DNA of 64,000 nucleotides from Pterobdella sp. o SKG-2022. Taxonomy: Eukaryota > Annelida > Clitellata > Hirudinida > Piscicolidae. A program made the position numbers and the translations under genes. The DNA is taken from NCBI GenBank assembly GCA_964035795.1, contig OZ038326.1:1956916-2020915 (forward strand). The letters are read 5' to 3'. Positions 47,781 through 59,224 of the stretch are shown here, piece after piece. The notes beneath the pieces were generated by a model that searched no databases, was not told where the DNA came from, and saw nothing but the letters and a program-made list of their open reading frames with translations. How positions within the stretch are numbered: the first letter of the stretch is position 1; each line of letters begins with the position of its first letter.

Positions 47781-50700
47781 CAGATACATTAGGTAATATC
47801 AAATGTAAATATGCTAACATCAGAACTAGGTGATGGGGTTTTGGATGTTTCTGAATTTTTTCTAAAAACGACTCATGACTGAGAAATAGTTCAGATCAAT
47901 ATAAATGTAGATTTATTCTCATTTAAAGTTTTTCTGAAAATTGGTCAAACCAGAATAATTTTTCTTTTTTTTCGGCATTTTTCAATTTTTGATGATATAA
48001 TGTTCCATGCTAATATTCAATCAGCATTTTGGTGATGACCTTCATGTATCAATCTGCCTTCAACTACTAATTGTAATGTAGAAATTTTCTTCTCCATTAA
48101 CCAATGATATTAAGCTTCACCCATTAGTTTTGATTATGTACTAATGAGTTTAACCATACATCTAATTGTCTTTCAATAGTTTTTTATGTTGAAATATTAG
48201 CAATACTATGTGAAATTATATAAATGACTTTACGTAACTTCTAAAAACATATTTTTATGGATAAAACCAATAAAAAATAACTAATAAATAAAAAAACTAA
48301 AATATTACAAATTTTTAATAAAATCTCATCATTATATTTCATTCACAACTTGAACTGTTTTTAATTCTGTACTAAAAAACAAAAAAAAACGTCAAAAATA
48401 AGCCTGAAAGAGTTTGACAAACAAAATGTTTCATCAATAAAAATAGACTTAAAAGCTAAAAGAAGCATAAAAGCCTAAAACTACACACCGTCAAACATGC
48501 TGAAATCGAGCTTTTTAATGACTGCCAAACACACCACAGCCCTTACGGGAAGTTGGACCAATGTAGATTATATCTAAAATTACTTTCTTTAAAATGATCT
48601 TTTGGTTCAGCAAAACTCAGAAAATAATGCTATTAGTAATTTATAATAGAATCCACATCGCACGTAAACATTAACGTTTGGGATTGCATTGGACGTTAGC
48701 GAGGCATGCTAAGAGAAAACTCCAAAAAGTTCCAAAATTTAGTGTTAAATGTGGAATTAAAAGAAAGAATAGCAGAAAAATTAAAATTATTTTTTCTGGA
48801 ATTATTTATTGTTCGATTCAAAAAAAAACTCTAAGTTAAGATTTTTAAAAATCCCACTTTCTATGGTCGATAACATGTCCGCCATCGAACTAATTTGTTC
48901 CGAGATTAATTCTATTCAAGCAGCTCTCAACACGTTACGAAGTAATGTGTTGAACTTAATAAAGTCTGAGAAACCCTCGGTTCCAAAAAAAAGAGGGCGA
49001 AAGCCGAAGACTATGATCACCTCATCTCCTTCACTTTTCTCGCCTACCACATTTTCTTTGACTACTTCTTATCCTTCAACTACTTTACTTTCCTCGACCA
49101 CTACATTTACTTCAACTACCACATCTCCTTCAACCACTTCAATCTTCTTGACCACTACATCTCCTTCAACTGCCTCAATCTTCTTGACCACTACACCTCT
49201 GTCAACTAACTCTTCATCCCGTGCAATTACTCCACTCTTTTCAACAACTCCATCTTCTTCATCAAGCTCAACTTCAACAACTATGACCACTTCTTCAACT
49301 TCATCTACAAGCATGGCATCATTTTCAACTTCTCCATCTCCTGCTTCTACAACTACTTCATCTCTTAATTTAATTAATAATTTTCCATCATTAATTTCAC
49401 TAGAATCATTCTCACCAATCAATTCAATCACATCTAATCTTACTTCTAACTCACCTCAACCTACTTACAGCACTATTGTTAAGTCAAAAAACAAGCACAC
49501 CCTTTCTTCTCCACCCACTTACAAAATCTCACACTCACTCCCCCCCAACCAACATATAAACCATTCTATTAAGAAAACTCCACCTATAATTGAGTATTTG
49601 ACTAAAATTACTTCCACCACAGATGAGACTTCAAGTGAGCTCTGCAGAAGATTGGTTTCATCCATTAACCTTTCTAAACAGACCTTTAAGTCTTTTCCCA
49701 AGCATGTTCGTGAGTCTACTAATTCCGTTGTCTGGGAAGCTGACTCTGCTGATCCACTCAAAGATGCCAAACTTTTTCTTTCCTCTCTTCCCAACATCCG
49801 CCTCCGTGACCCAATTCTTTTAAACCCAACAATCACTGTTCTGGGTCTACCGACATGGGTTTCGAATAAAAAACTGGAGACTTCTCTCAATCTCCTCTTT
49901 TCATCTGCTCATCCCAGCGCTCTCCGTGCCTTTAGACAAAGGCCTAACGCACGAAATCCTTCTACCCGTGATTGGCTTATCCAAGTTCCAAGCACTGTTT
50001 TTCCCACGCTGAACAAGTCCAAGAATATACATCTCCCTTTTGGCAGATTTCTTTTCCACTTCCGCATTCACCCTACTAAATGTCTAAATTGCCAGACTTA
50101 TGGCCATAATATATCTAAATGCCACAACCCTAGAGTATGTGAGCACTGTGGCAAAGCCCATACGTCTGACAACTGTTCTAGTTCTTCTCCTCTCTTCTGT
50201 GTTTTCAGCTTTAAATTAAATCGCCCTTGTCACGACCATGTCACCACATCCTCTTCTTGTCCGGTGTATAAGCAACAAGTGCGACTTAAGCTGGGGCGTA
50301 CGGCCTGGCAATGAAGGCCTGCCTTACTCATGCACCCTCAAAATCCATCTTTTTCTGTGAAGTTTGGCCTTCTCAATCCCCGTTCCACTCGCAACAAATC
50401 CACTCTTATACTGGACGCGATCTCCACTCACTGTTTTGATATCCTTGCACTGACTGAAACGTGGATCCCGGAAGATGCCGACAATGTCACAAAATACGAC
50501 ATTGTTCCCCCAGGTTACCATGTTCTACATTCTCATCGTTCTAGTGGAAAGCGCGGTGGCGGTATTTCTTTGATTTCCTCCAACTCCATTAAACTGACAC
50601 TTATAAAATCTGAAATACACTCTTCTTTTGAAGCATTAACTGCCCAAGCCTCTTTCCTGACACGTTCCTTAACCATTTCTGTTATTTACCGCCCCCCTAA

Positions 50701-53700
50701 CTCAGGTAATTTTATTCGTGAACTCACAGCTCATCTTTATTTTCTTTCTTCGACATTCAATCATTTCATAATGGCTGGAGATTTTAATACCCCCAACTGT
50801 CATCATCTTGATAATCCACTTAATATTCTTTTGCGAGAGCACGGTTTGACGCAGCATATTAACTTTCCAACTCACAGGCTTGGCAATACTCTTGATCTTG
50901 TTATCATACCAGCTTCTCTCTCTCTCTCATCTTATTTCTGACCCTGTCAGCGAAATTTTCGAATCTGATCATTTCTTTATTTCGTGCCGTCATAACCTCG
51001 TACGGCCCCACCTTTTACCTCATCATGTCACTTCTCGGTTTTTTAGGATTCTCAACTTGGCCGGCTTTGGAAAGGATGTCAATTTTATAAACGATTTACT
51101 TATTAATTCTCCAATTTCTAAGATCGATGACTTTGTGAGTTCCATGGACAATTTGTTCTTTTCGCTGATGGATTTTCATGCTCCTTTAAGCAGTCATACT
51201 TTTCGCCCCAGCTTGCATTGACACTTTCATCTGTCTGAAAATGCTCTCTCTGCCAAGCGCCGAAGAAGGAAAATCGAGAGACAGATATCCAGTCTCCGAA
51301 AGCTTTGCGTGCAAGTACCTGATGATCTTTTACAAAAATTCCGTATTTCATGTAAACTCGCCCGCGCCGCCATTAACAAGTCACGTGCTGATTATCTTAA
51401 TCTGTCGCTATCCTCAGCGACACCTAATTCCAAAGCCTTTTGGAAAACGGCGAACTCCGTACTTCACAGGTCTCCTCCACTTCCTACCCCGGACTCCTGC
51501 GGAATATGATCTTTTTGTTGATAACTTTAGCACTTTTTTCAAGACTAAGATTGATTTGATTCATAACTCGTCACCGATCACTAATCATCCCTGTCAGCCT
51601 TCTTTAACTGACTGTGACCAATCAAATCTCTCATTTTTCTCACCTCCTAGTGTTGACGAAATCATCAAATTGATCAATTCCCTTCCAAATAAATCCTCAC
51701 CTTTAGATATAATCCCTGTTTTCCTGCTGAAGCAGTTTTCCGGCATCTTCGCTTCCATTATATGCAAACTTTCTGCTCTTTCCTTTTCATAGGGTATTTT
51801 TCTAACTTCGTTTAAAACGGCGCAGGTAACCCCTTTACTGAAAAAATATAACCTAGACCCCATGCAACTATCCAATTATCGTCTAATTTCAAAACTCAGC
51901 ACCATCTCAAAAATTTTAGAGAGGGCTGTTTTCAAGAGACTATCCCTTCATGTTTCTGTACTGCGTAACTTCAACCTTTTCTAGTCGGCGTATCGTTCTC
52001 ATCACCCAACGGAAACTGCGCTTTTGTACATCACTGACAGCCTCCGCAATATCTGTGCTACCGGGTCTGCGGCCGTCTTAGTGTCTTTAGATATCTCAGC
52101 AGCTTTTGACACCATTAATCACCCAAATATGCTGCATATCCTTGAAGACTACTTTCACATTTTTGGCATTGCTTTATCCTGGCTTCAGTCCTATCTCTCC
52201 AAACGCAAGCAATTTGTTAAAATAAGCAGCTCTTCTGCTACCCCTGTTTCCCTTCGTTTTGGTGTTCCTCAATGTTACGTTCTTGGGCCCATGCTCTTTT
52301 CTCTTTATACTTCTCCTATTAGCGAGATCATACAGAAGCATGACGTTTTATATCATCAGTTTGCTAATGATATTACTCTCTTTGCAGGCGCCTCTTACCT
52401 TGATCCTCATCCCAGTCTCACTAAGATATCTGAATGCATCACTGAGCTCAATCTTTGGTTTTCTAACAATCACCTCATGTTGAATCCTAACAAAAGCGAA
52501 GTGATGTTTGTCGGCAGTCCCATACTCCTTTCCAAATCCAATCTTCCTACTGAAGTTATCTTTGACGGCACTACTCTTTCCGTAATGTCCAAACTGAAGA
52601 TACTAGGTGTAACTCTTGATTCTAGACTCAACTTCACACACTTTGTCTCTCAGATCATACAAGCATCCAACTTTCACCTCCATGCGATCAGACAGGCACG
52701 CAAGTTCCTACCCTTTGACACTGCTGTTGCTCTGAACATCTCTAGTTCTTTCAAGGATTAATTACTGTAACTCTCTTCTTTGTCGACTCCCGAACTGTCT
52801 TATTTCTAAGTTGCAATCTCTCCAAAATCGTGCTGCTAAAACCGTTCTTCAAGCCGACTACTATTCTTCATTTCGCACCTGTCTCGATCGCCTTCATTGG
52901 CTGCCGGTCGCACTAAGAGCCCAGTTCAAGTTGCTGTGGCTCACCGCTAATATCTTATATTTTAATCAGCCGGCTTATTCATATGAGCGTCTTTCTATTA
53001 GACAGACTCCTGAGTCTCTCAGGTCTTCGAACTCTGGTTTATGGCTGCATCAGCCTGTCTCTTCTAACTCTTTTATATCGCTCTTTCTCGCATACCGCCC
53101 CTCATTTATGGAATTCTCTTCCACTTAATCTCCGTCTTTCACCTTCTCTTAAAGTTTTTCGCAAGCGTTTAAAGACGCATCTTTATAACCAAATTTCTCT
53201 GTCATAGCTTTTCTGATTGAACCAGCGCCTCTGCAGCAAACCTAGTTTGCAAACTGTGCACCTTACAAATGAATTAACAATAATAACACATGATGCGTTT
53301 GACTTTGAATATCTCCAAAGGCAACCATCTTCTGCTAATGAAGTTTGATTGCATTAGAATTTTCATAGATTTTAACCTTTATTTTTGTTCAGTAAATTCA
53401 TTTCAAAAATAATTTTTAGTTTTATGAATTCAGTTTTTGAAAAAAAAAAAAGGAATTTCAGGAAAATGCATGTTAAAAATTTTAATTTATCTAATTATTC
53501 GCTGAAATTAGTTGCAAAATGTGAATAGATTCTTCAATTTGAACTTCCCTGCAAGAAGACATCAGTAACAATGAAATAGTCTTATATATAACTTAATTCT
53601 ACTTCAAAGTTGAAGGACTCCTAAATATACTAGAAGATTGATGGTGAATTGCGTAGTTAACTGGAAATAATCGAATATAAATAAAAAAAAGAAAGGAAAT

Positions 53701-56700
53701 TTACAAAATGCAATAATAAATAAAAAATAATTGGAAAAAGAACTTATTTTTTAAAAAATATTAAAACATTGTAGGTCATTTGAGTGAAAATGTAGAAGTC
53801 ATAAAGCAGAAACAAAATGAAAAGACCTACAGTAATTTCAACAATCAGTTTCTAAAAACAAACATAGGAGGAAATGTTTTGGAAGCAAATTATTTTTCCA
53901 CATTCATTTTCACATCGATTCGTGGTTTTGGCTAATAATTATTTGAAAAGCAATGTTTTAGGATAAAATTACATTTGGAAAAACGGAAATTAAAAATTTC
54001 ATCACTGCAAATAAAGTATTTCAGCTCTTCTGAACATATGCCTGTGGGCTTGTGTTATATTAATTTGCAAACGTTTTGTTTGATTATTTTAATGTCAATC
54101 CAAAATTGGTCAAAAAGTCTGCATGTAAGAATATTCAACAATTTAAATATACTTTAAGCTCATAACAGTTTGAATATCTCTTCATGTAGTTTGATATTTG
54201 TTTAAATATAATCATGCTGAACCGCTAGGCTGATTGTTTTCAATTGCATCTGAAGTTTTTGATTTGTTTGTTATTGGATGAAGATTGACTAAGAATTCAA
54301 AAAAATTGTTGGAAGCTTTGTTACTTTTCAAATTCATTTCGTATTTGTTTAGGTATATTTTTCAACAAAAATGATAAATAAGCTATAAACTATGAGATTA
54401 GTGAGAACCAAGTTTAATAGAATTTAGATAAAAATTCAACAATATTTTCAATGAACTCGGCTTTATTTTACGTTTTTTGAAAGTTTGCTAACGTTTAAAA
54501 TGTTTGAAATAATCTGTTGAATTTATTTTTTGGAACTCCCTGATACCATTGACAAGATGTTTTCAAACTAGAATGTTATTTAGTAGATATGTCTACACTA
54601 TGATAAAATGCTTTGAAGTTCATATTTTCCTGTAGAAAACTGAAAAATTAATATTAATTCAAACCAGCAACAAAAATTTTTTTTCTGAAATCTAAGAGAT
54701 AGTAGTAGGAATTGAAACAAAATATTATAATGACTGATTTCATTCTCGAAAACAAAGACAAGAAAACATCAGAGATAAAATGCGTAACGATAAAAAGGAA
54801 ATATTATCAGTAATATTGGCAGGCCAAGCATCAATAACTATGATTTACGTTTCAAAACCCTACTTCCACTAGATTTTTATGCCTCGAAGTTTAATATAAA
54901 ATTAAATAGCTTTTTTTGTGTAAATTTTTGGTTTTTTTTTTGTTTATTGAAAACTATCTCATTATTTTTATTAGTTTTCAAATGAGAATATTAAATATTT
55001 TGTTTTTAGAAGCTAAAAAATCTTTTGAAAGCTTTGCAAACGATACACAAAAGACTTTTTCACTAGTATTGACTCACGACTTTTGAAACAATATTAAAAA
55101 TCAATGATCATTGGTTTTAAAACTTTGAATCGTTGCAAATCTTTTTTTGAGTTTTTGCAATGGTTTTTTCAATAATTCACTTCCAATTAGAAAAATATTT
55201 TTAACCAAGTTTTCAGAGAAATATTTTTTTTCCAGAAAAAGTTGAAAAAGTGTTCAAATCTCACTAAAAGAACTTTCCACAAGGAAGCTTTTTTCTGTGG
55301 AAAGAATAAATTTAAAAAAAAACTTCTCCAAAAAATTTTTATAAATATTAAATTTTTATTTGAAAATTATTAAAAATAGAGTTTTTACAAAAAAATTAAT
55401 TAAAACTTCACAAGTCTCAAAAAAATTCGTCTCAAAAGGCTGTATTTAAGTTCCATCTTTGCTGAAGCGCACACCAGGTCATCTCATAACATCAACTTCA
55501 AGAAAGCTGATCAAGTAGAAAAGCCTGCAACTATTGTATGAATATCTGACACAATTGTATGAAAAAAGATTAAAAGTTATTTATCAAACAAAATTCACGT
55601 CGCTTGATGTTAAAACAGTCATTTGATCGAATCTTAGCATTAAACAAATCAGCAACAGCTGCGTTGAACAATTCGTTTTCACTGTTATAGAATCATTTTG
55701 ATAATTTTTCCGAGTTTCATGTGCAAAACTTTGGTATGAGACCAGTTTTTTTGACTGCAGTTTTTTAATAACAATTGACTCGTTTGCTGCACAAAAAACT
55801 GCTTTTTGAATATTCTTATGTATTCAAAATTTTCTTGAAAAACTCATAACGACGGAATTTTCCATTTCTATCTTTTCAAGCTAGTCAATGAACTTTCCCT
55901 ATTAAAATTGTTTTATCATTTTATTGAAAATGTTAAAAAAGTGATTAAAAGGCTTTCAAGTTGATGTGATGGTTTAAAAAATGCATCAAAAACCTTATAC
56001 TATCTCTTCCATGTAACCTATCAAATAAACTTCATATCTACTCTATCATTTTTCAGATATTTAACCATAACGATGTTGTATTGTATGTTGGCGCTAATAT
56101 AATCTTAATCCTTATCGTATTTTATTGTATTGTCTTACTTTTGTATTAATGTCAGTTTTGATATGACATAAAAAATATTTCTTTTTGTTGAAGTTGAAGT
56201 TCATTAATAACTAAAATTTTTCCACTATTGAAGACTTAAAACAACTCTCACCTTCATAAACAACCGTCAATCTACAATTCAAAAATTTTATACTTGAATA
56301 AACTTCTTAAACACACTATTCAACCCCATTTCTGTAACAAAATTCTTAACCTTCTGTTCTCCCCCAACACAGCGTTCAGCCCCAATAATGTAGTGACGAT
56401 GGTCTCAACAAACCAAGTATATATGCCGATGCCTCATACTACTTTGAAACTGGAGTGCACTTTTCAATCAGATTTCTACAATCTTTACCTTTACCCTGTC
56501 ACTTGGTTTAAAACTGTGGGTAAAAATCGATGTCAAGTTAGTGGAGGTGTTGTGGTGGTTGGAGAGGTGATGGAGGTTTGAAGATTAGTGTAATGGTGAT
56601 TTATGGCCAGAATGGATGATATTGGTTTGATGAAAATAGGATAGAATAAGTTTAATGGCAGAGATGATGATGGGGGTGAGTCATTGTGGTGACGAAGTTG

Positions 56701-59224
56701 ATTGAAGAGAACTGATAATGTTGGTGGAAGTGGGAGATAAAAATGATGGAGGTGGTAGAGTGGTGGGATCAGGCTGGTATGAATAGGGGTGTTGTAATAG
56801 TTGTGTTACCAATATTATGTAGATCTCCGTGGAAAAGCATTTTGTATCGCTTTTTATGGCTGTTTTAGTGTGATTATTTTTTATTTTTATTTTTCCATTG
56901 ATAACATCGTTTTTTAATTGTTTATTTTTAATTATTCATTTATTTTCCTTTTATGCTAAAAAAAATGTTTTAAACTCAGAGATTTTTTGATGTTTGGTTT
57001 TACAGAATATGAACATTTTGAAATTAATTCTGGTGTGTTTGTTCGTTTGTTTTATTAAATAATTTGAAGTTTTACTAAGCATTTAAAACTATTTTTATCG
57101 ATTTTTTATGATTTTTTTTTATTGCCATTTACAGGCATGTTGTTGAGGTTTCTTCCAATTTTTCAGTTTTTCACTAAGAATTTCTATCAATGAAAAATTC
57201 AAAACGCGTTTTTTTTTTAAATTTTGAAATTTTTTGGAAGAATTCAAGAAAAAAATATATATCTAGATAATCTAATTTGGACAAAAATGTCAGTATTTGA
57301 AAATATGAGAAAATGCCTAATTTAAATAAATCTCTTTTCAAAATATTCCTCAAAAAAAAAATCGCGTACATAAATAATTTAAATGACAAAGGGAATACAA
57401 AAATAAGTCTAATAATATATTTTAAATATTTTTTTAATAATTTCTCAAAAATATTCAGGTCATAAATATATATGAAAATTAAATGAAATTTTTTATTGTA
57501 TTTTTTGAATTATTTTTTATTTTTTAGTTATATATTTTATAAACTAATTTAACTTTGTATTTGATAAATATTTTTTTTCTCAATTAAACCATATTTAAAT
57601 TACTCCATCTTCTTCACCTCCCATTTCCAATTACCCACCACATTGCAATCAATTACGGTTTTCTCACCTCATCAATTTGTTTTAAAAACGAGCATTAATT
57701 TCCTAGATAAACGTTATGTCTTCCATAAACGACCCGTTCTTGACCAGTGGAAGATTCCAAGTGAATTACACTAAAAACAAGCACCGCTACACTTACCCCT
57801 TGGTTATTAAAGGTAAGTCAGAATAAACAATGAGAAAATTTATGGTTTGGGAACAATATTAATGAAATGCAAAACAAATTATATGGGAAGTTTGACGAGT
57901 TGAGGTAATATGGAATCTAATTGAAATGAATTGTATGAGTTTGAACAATTCAAGGTGGAATTAGTAATATAAGAAAAGAAGATTATTATGTCAAAAATAG
58001 TTTAGTTGGGATGAATTTTCAATTTTAACTGTACGTAGAACTTTTTTAACTGCAACATTGTTGAGAAATTAAGAATTTTTGCAAACAATATCTTTCAAAC
58101 ATTGATATGTTTTTGCTCAAAAATAAACAGTCGTTAATATAAGATAGCATTTTTTGCAAAGCAATTCTCAGTGTTTTGAATAAATTTATTTTTGCAAAAC
58201 TTCAATTTTCGATAAGTTCAATTTAACCATGAAACATTGCATAAAATTTTGTTTTGCTTTTAGTTTTTCTCAAAAAAAAAACACTTCTATTTTGAATGTA
58301 GAAAACGTATACTTCTTAAATGCATAACTTTCTTTGTTGGATGCAATATTTTTCGCGTCACATCACGATTATTAATTTATAAAACAAACAATATCTGCGC
58401 ACTTTATGAGCACCGAACAATCAAAGATATTAAAAATCTCTAATGAAATCTTTCACAAGGTTTCTGTAAATGTTGTCCGAGTGATGTGTGTTTTCTTTGC
58501 ATTGAATGCATCAAGACATTTAGTTTTCATTGTTTTTTTGATAGACTTTATACATCATACATCCATGTATTTGTGTTATTATTCACTCAAACCTGAGTTT
58601 TATTGGACAAACGTTTCATATTATTTGCTGAATATCTTAATAATTTTCAGAGGTTTTTATTCTTAGATATGCTTAGTTGAACTTTACGATTCTTTTTAGT
58701 ATGTTAGTATACAAACTAGTGCGTTTGGAATCTATAGCAGGAAAAACTTATGTGAACCCTTTATAAAAATGAATGGAAACTTTTAACAAATTTTCAAGTG
58801 CCCATAATGACTGAATTTTGTCAAAAATTAAAAAAAAAATTATCAAAAAACAAAATATCTTATGATATTTTTGTTATTAGTGACTTTTTTTATTTATATT
58901 TTTTCATCATGGCTTCATTTTTTTGGAATTATTTACCTAATTAATTCAAAATTATTGCTCAAAATGACAGTTGTAATTTGTTTTATAGGCTGTTAATCAC
59001 CAACTTACTCAACATTAAATTGTATTTCCATATTACTTAACACAAAATAATCTTTTATTTACACTATTAACGGTCATATTCATATATTTTTAAATCTTTG
59101 GCGCTCATTGCAGTTTCTTTTTATATTTTTATTAATCACCGCATTGCTTATCTGCGAAGTTCACCATTGTTTCACATCACTATTATTCAATCCGTATCTA
59201 CCCAAGCTAAGTCCTATACTTTAA
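30801..59224 (+). CDS. Single V-type Ig-domain membrane protein (spliced model)
   Basis: Five plus-strand exons join in phase to 167 aa: 30801-30876, 56373-56515, 57707-57812, 58545-58612, 59114-59224. Exon 1 is a signal peptide (MGSALIFYIFTSALCQ after nine residues) ending at a GTGAGG donor. Exons 2-4 make one V-type Ig fold: C in LKLECTF, W in PVTWFK, RFQV-x3, YTYPLVIKDF, then Y-x-C in MYLCYY. Exon 5, after a TTGCAG acceptor, reads as a hydrophobic segment (FLFIFLLITALLIC), a short tail and TAA. Ig exons 2-4 are convincing together. The link to exon 1 across about 25.5 kb and the last exon are less certain; exons may be missing, and the distance from the Ig Cys to the membrane is short. A cell-surface recognition protein is inferred. 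Confidence 0.58.
30877..33554. other. AT-rich intron sequence (left part of long intron 1)
   Basis: About 2.7 kb without recognisable exons or elements. It is part of the first intron if the Ig gene model is right. Confidence 0.5.
33555..35688. repeat. Giant (GAA)n tract, about 2.1 kb
   Basis: About 710 GAA triplets on the plus strand, purine on one strand and pyrimidine on the other. Only five single-base interruptions occur: four GA-GAAG (near 33,775, 33,813, 33,935 and 34,288) and one extra A (near 34,410). All lie in the left 40%. The right 1.27 kb is uninterrupted. Long GAA·TTC tracts are known to form triplex structures and to impede transcription in the human FXN intron. The poly-Glu/Lys/Arg frames are artefacts. 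Confidence 0.99.
36064..36413 (+). mobile_element. Probable 3' end of a retroelement with (GATT)n tail
   Basis: A GC-richer block of about 350 bp in AT-rich surroundings. It ends in AATAAAAAGACGATTGATTGATTGA, a polyadenylation-like signal plus a tetranucleotide tail, typical of retroposed LINE/SINE ends. It contains 72-74 codon open frames on both strands with no family I recognise. Another copy of the tail lies inverted at 40,471-40,492. Confidence 0.5.
36414..44142. other. AT-rich non-coding stretch within long intron 1
   Basis: About 7.7 kb. It contains short TTA/TAA runs near 40,070-40,105 and 42,362-42,395. A coding-like 43-codon patch lies at about 37,121-37,252. No supported gene. Confidence 0.5.
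40471..40492 (-). repeat. Inverted copy of the (GATT)n retroelement tail
   Basis: The minus strand reads AATAAAAAGATTGATTGATTGA, matching the end of the block at 36,064-36,413. Sequence beyond the tail does not obviously match, so it may be a severely truncated copy or a different element with the same tail. Confidence 0.5.
44143..44197. repeat. (CTA)n trinucleotide microsatellite
   Basis: About 18 perfect ACT/CTA triplets preceded by ACAACAACA. It lies in AT-rich non-coding DNA. Confidence 0.95.
44198..46720. other. AT-rich non-coding stretch
   Basis: About 2.5 kb. Somewhat GC-richer patches at 45,240-45,440 and 45,600-46,000 contain short open frames but no recognisable domain. They may be relics of old mobile elements. 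Confidence 0.5.
46721..46776 (-). pseudogene. Degenerate tRNA-like sequence (tRNA pseudogene or SINE head)
   Basis: The minus strand shows a D-arm-like start, a six-base-pair hairpin CTTCGG..CCGAAG at the anticodon-arm position, and GTCACAGGTTTAACTCCT. The last part resembles a T-arm with a pol III B box (GGTTTAACTCC against GGTTCRANNCC). The anticodon loop would be nine bases and no acceptor stem is clear, so it is not a functional tRNA. A tRNA-derived SINE is an equal possibility. Confidence 0.5.
47275..47782. repeat. (GATA)n tetranucleotide array, about 0.5 kb
   Basis: GATA/TAGA repeats with many point variants (GATT, GTTA, GACA, CATA). Translated frames give meaningless YLSI repeats. Confidence 0.97.
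47783..48862. other. Non-coding stretch before the L2-like element
   Basis: About 1.1 kb. GC-richer patches at 48,480-48,570 and 48,650-48,720 may be 5' UTR of the retrotransposon that follows. The 5' end of the element is not clear. Confidence 0.45.
48863..50314 (+). CDS. L2-like retrotransposon ORF1 protein (zinc-knuckle, nucleic-acid binding)
   Basis: 483 codons from an ATG to TGA, uninterrupted. An N-terminal short helix-like region is followed by an AT-hook-like KKRGRKPK. A long Ser/Thr/Pro-rich segment spans about residues 50-200. A C-terminal Cys/His cluster has CLNCQTYGHNISKC (a CCHC knuckle), CEHCGKAH and further Cys. ORF1 proteins of this kind bind the element's RNA during retrotransposition. 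It is intact, unlike the ORF2 behind it. Confidence 0.85.
   Translation: MVDNMSAIELICSEINSIQAALNTLRSNVLNLIKSEKPSVPKKRGRKPKTMITSSPSLFSPTTFSLTTSYPSTTLLSSTTTFTSTTTSPSTTSIFLTTTSPSTASIFLTTTPLSTNSSSRAITPLFSTTPSSSSSSTSTTMTTSSTSSTSMASFSTSPSPASTTTSSLNLINNFPSLISLESFSPINSITSNLTSNSPQPTYSTIVKSKNKHTLSSPPTYKISHSLPPNQHINHSIKKTPPIIEYLTKITSTTDETSSELCRRLVSSINLSKQTFKSFPKHVRESTNSVVWEADSADPLKDAKLFLSSLPNIRLRDPILLNPTITVLGLPTWVSNKKLETSLNLLFSSAHPSALRAFRQRPNARNPSTRDWLIQVPSTVFPTLNKSKNIHLPFGRFLFHFRIHPTKCLNCQTYGHNISKCHNPRVCEHCGKAHTSDNCSSSSPLFCVFSFKLNRPCHDHVTTSSSCPVYKQQVRLKLGRTAWQ
50330..53207 (+). pseudogene. L2-like retrotransposon ORF2 (endonuclease-reverse transcriptase), broken
   Basis: It starts with an AP-endonuclease-like domain: FGLLNPRS, LTETW, GGGISLI, YRPPNS, GDFN. 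The RT follows, with motif A as LDISAAFDTINH and GVPQ-x2-VLGP. The RT motif C reads FANDI instead of FADD-I: the AAT codon at 52,366-52,368 replaces a catalytic Asp. Breaks: a frameshift at a (TC)n run near 50,914-50,928, TGA at 51,219, a frameshift near 51,500, TAG at 51,790 and at 51,982 (in QSAYR), a frameshift near 52,755 and another near 53,080. It is therefore inactive. Confidence 0.88.
53291..56372. other. AT-rich non-coding stretch (right part of long intron 1)
   Basis: About 3.1 kb. No recognised gene. A 44-codon open stretch without ATG at about 55,400-55,550 is GC-richer than its surroundings. Confidence 0.5.
56516..57706. other. Intron between the first two Ig exons
   Basis: GTGGGT donor and TTTCCTAG acceptor; phase 0. 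The first 300 bases are G-rich on the plus strand (many GGTGGTGGAG-like words), unlike the rest of the window. Confidence 0.5.

Larger units (their letters stand above)
48863..53290 (+). mobile_element. L2/CR1-type non-LTR retrotransposon, decayed
   Basis: ORF1 (48,863-50,314) is followed after 15 nt by ORF2 (50,330-53,207), which carries an endonuclease and a reverse transcriptase. A short 3' tail (..AATTAACAATAATAACA) ends near 53,290. The C-terminal region (LHWLPVALRAQFKLL; AAPHLWNSLP-like; LKVFRKRLKTHLY) is typical of L2-clade elements in animals. It lies inside the presumed 25-kb intron of the Ig gene, in the same orientation. Confidence 0.88.

Noticed and set aside
47124..47820. YLSIYLSI-type open frames on the minus strand
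   Set aside because: Translation of the (GATA)n array.
48809..48862. Longer start for retrotransposon ORF1
   Set aside because: The upstream in-frame start would be TTG. The first ATG is at 48,863.
49069..49890. Minus-strand acidic open frames
   Set aside because: Antisense shadows of the Ser/Thr-rich ORF1 of the L2-like element.
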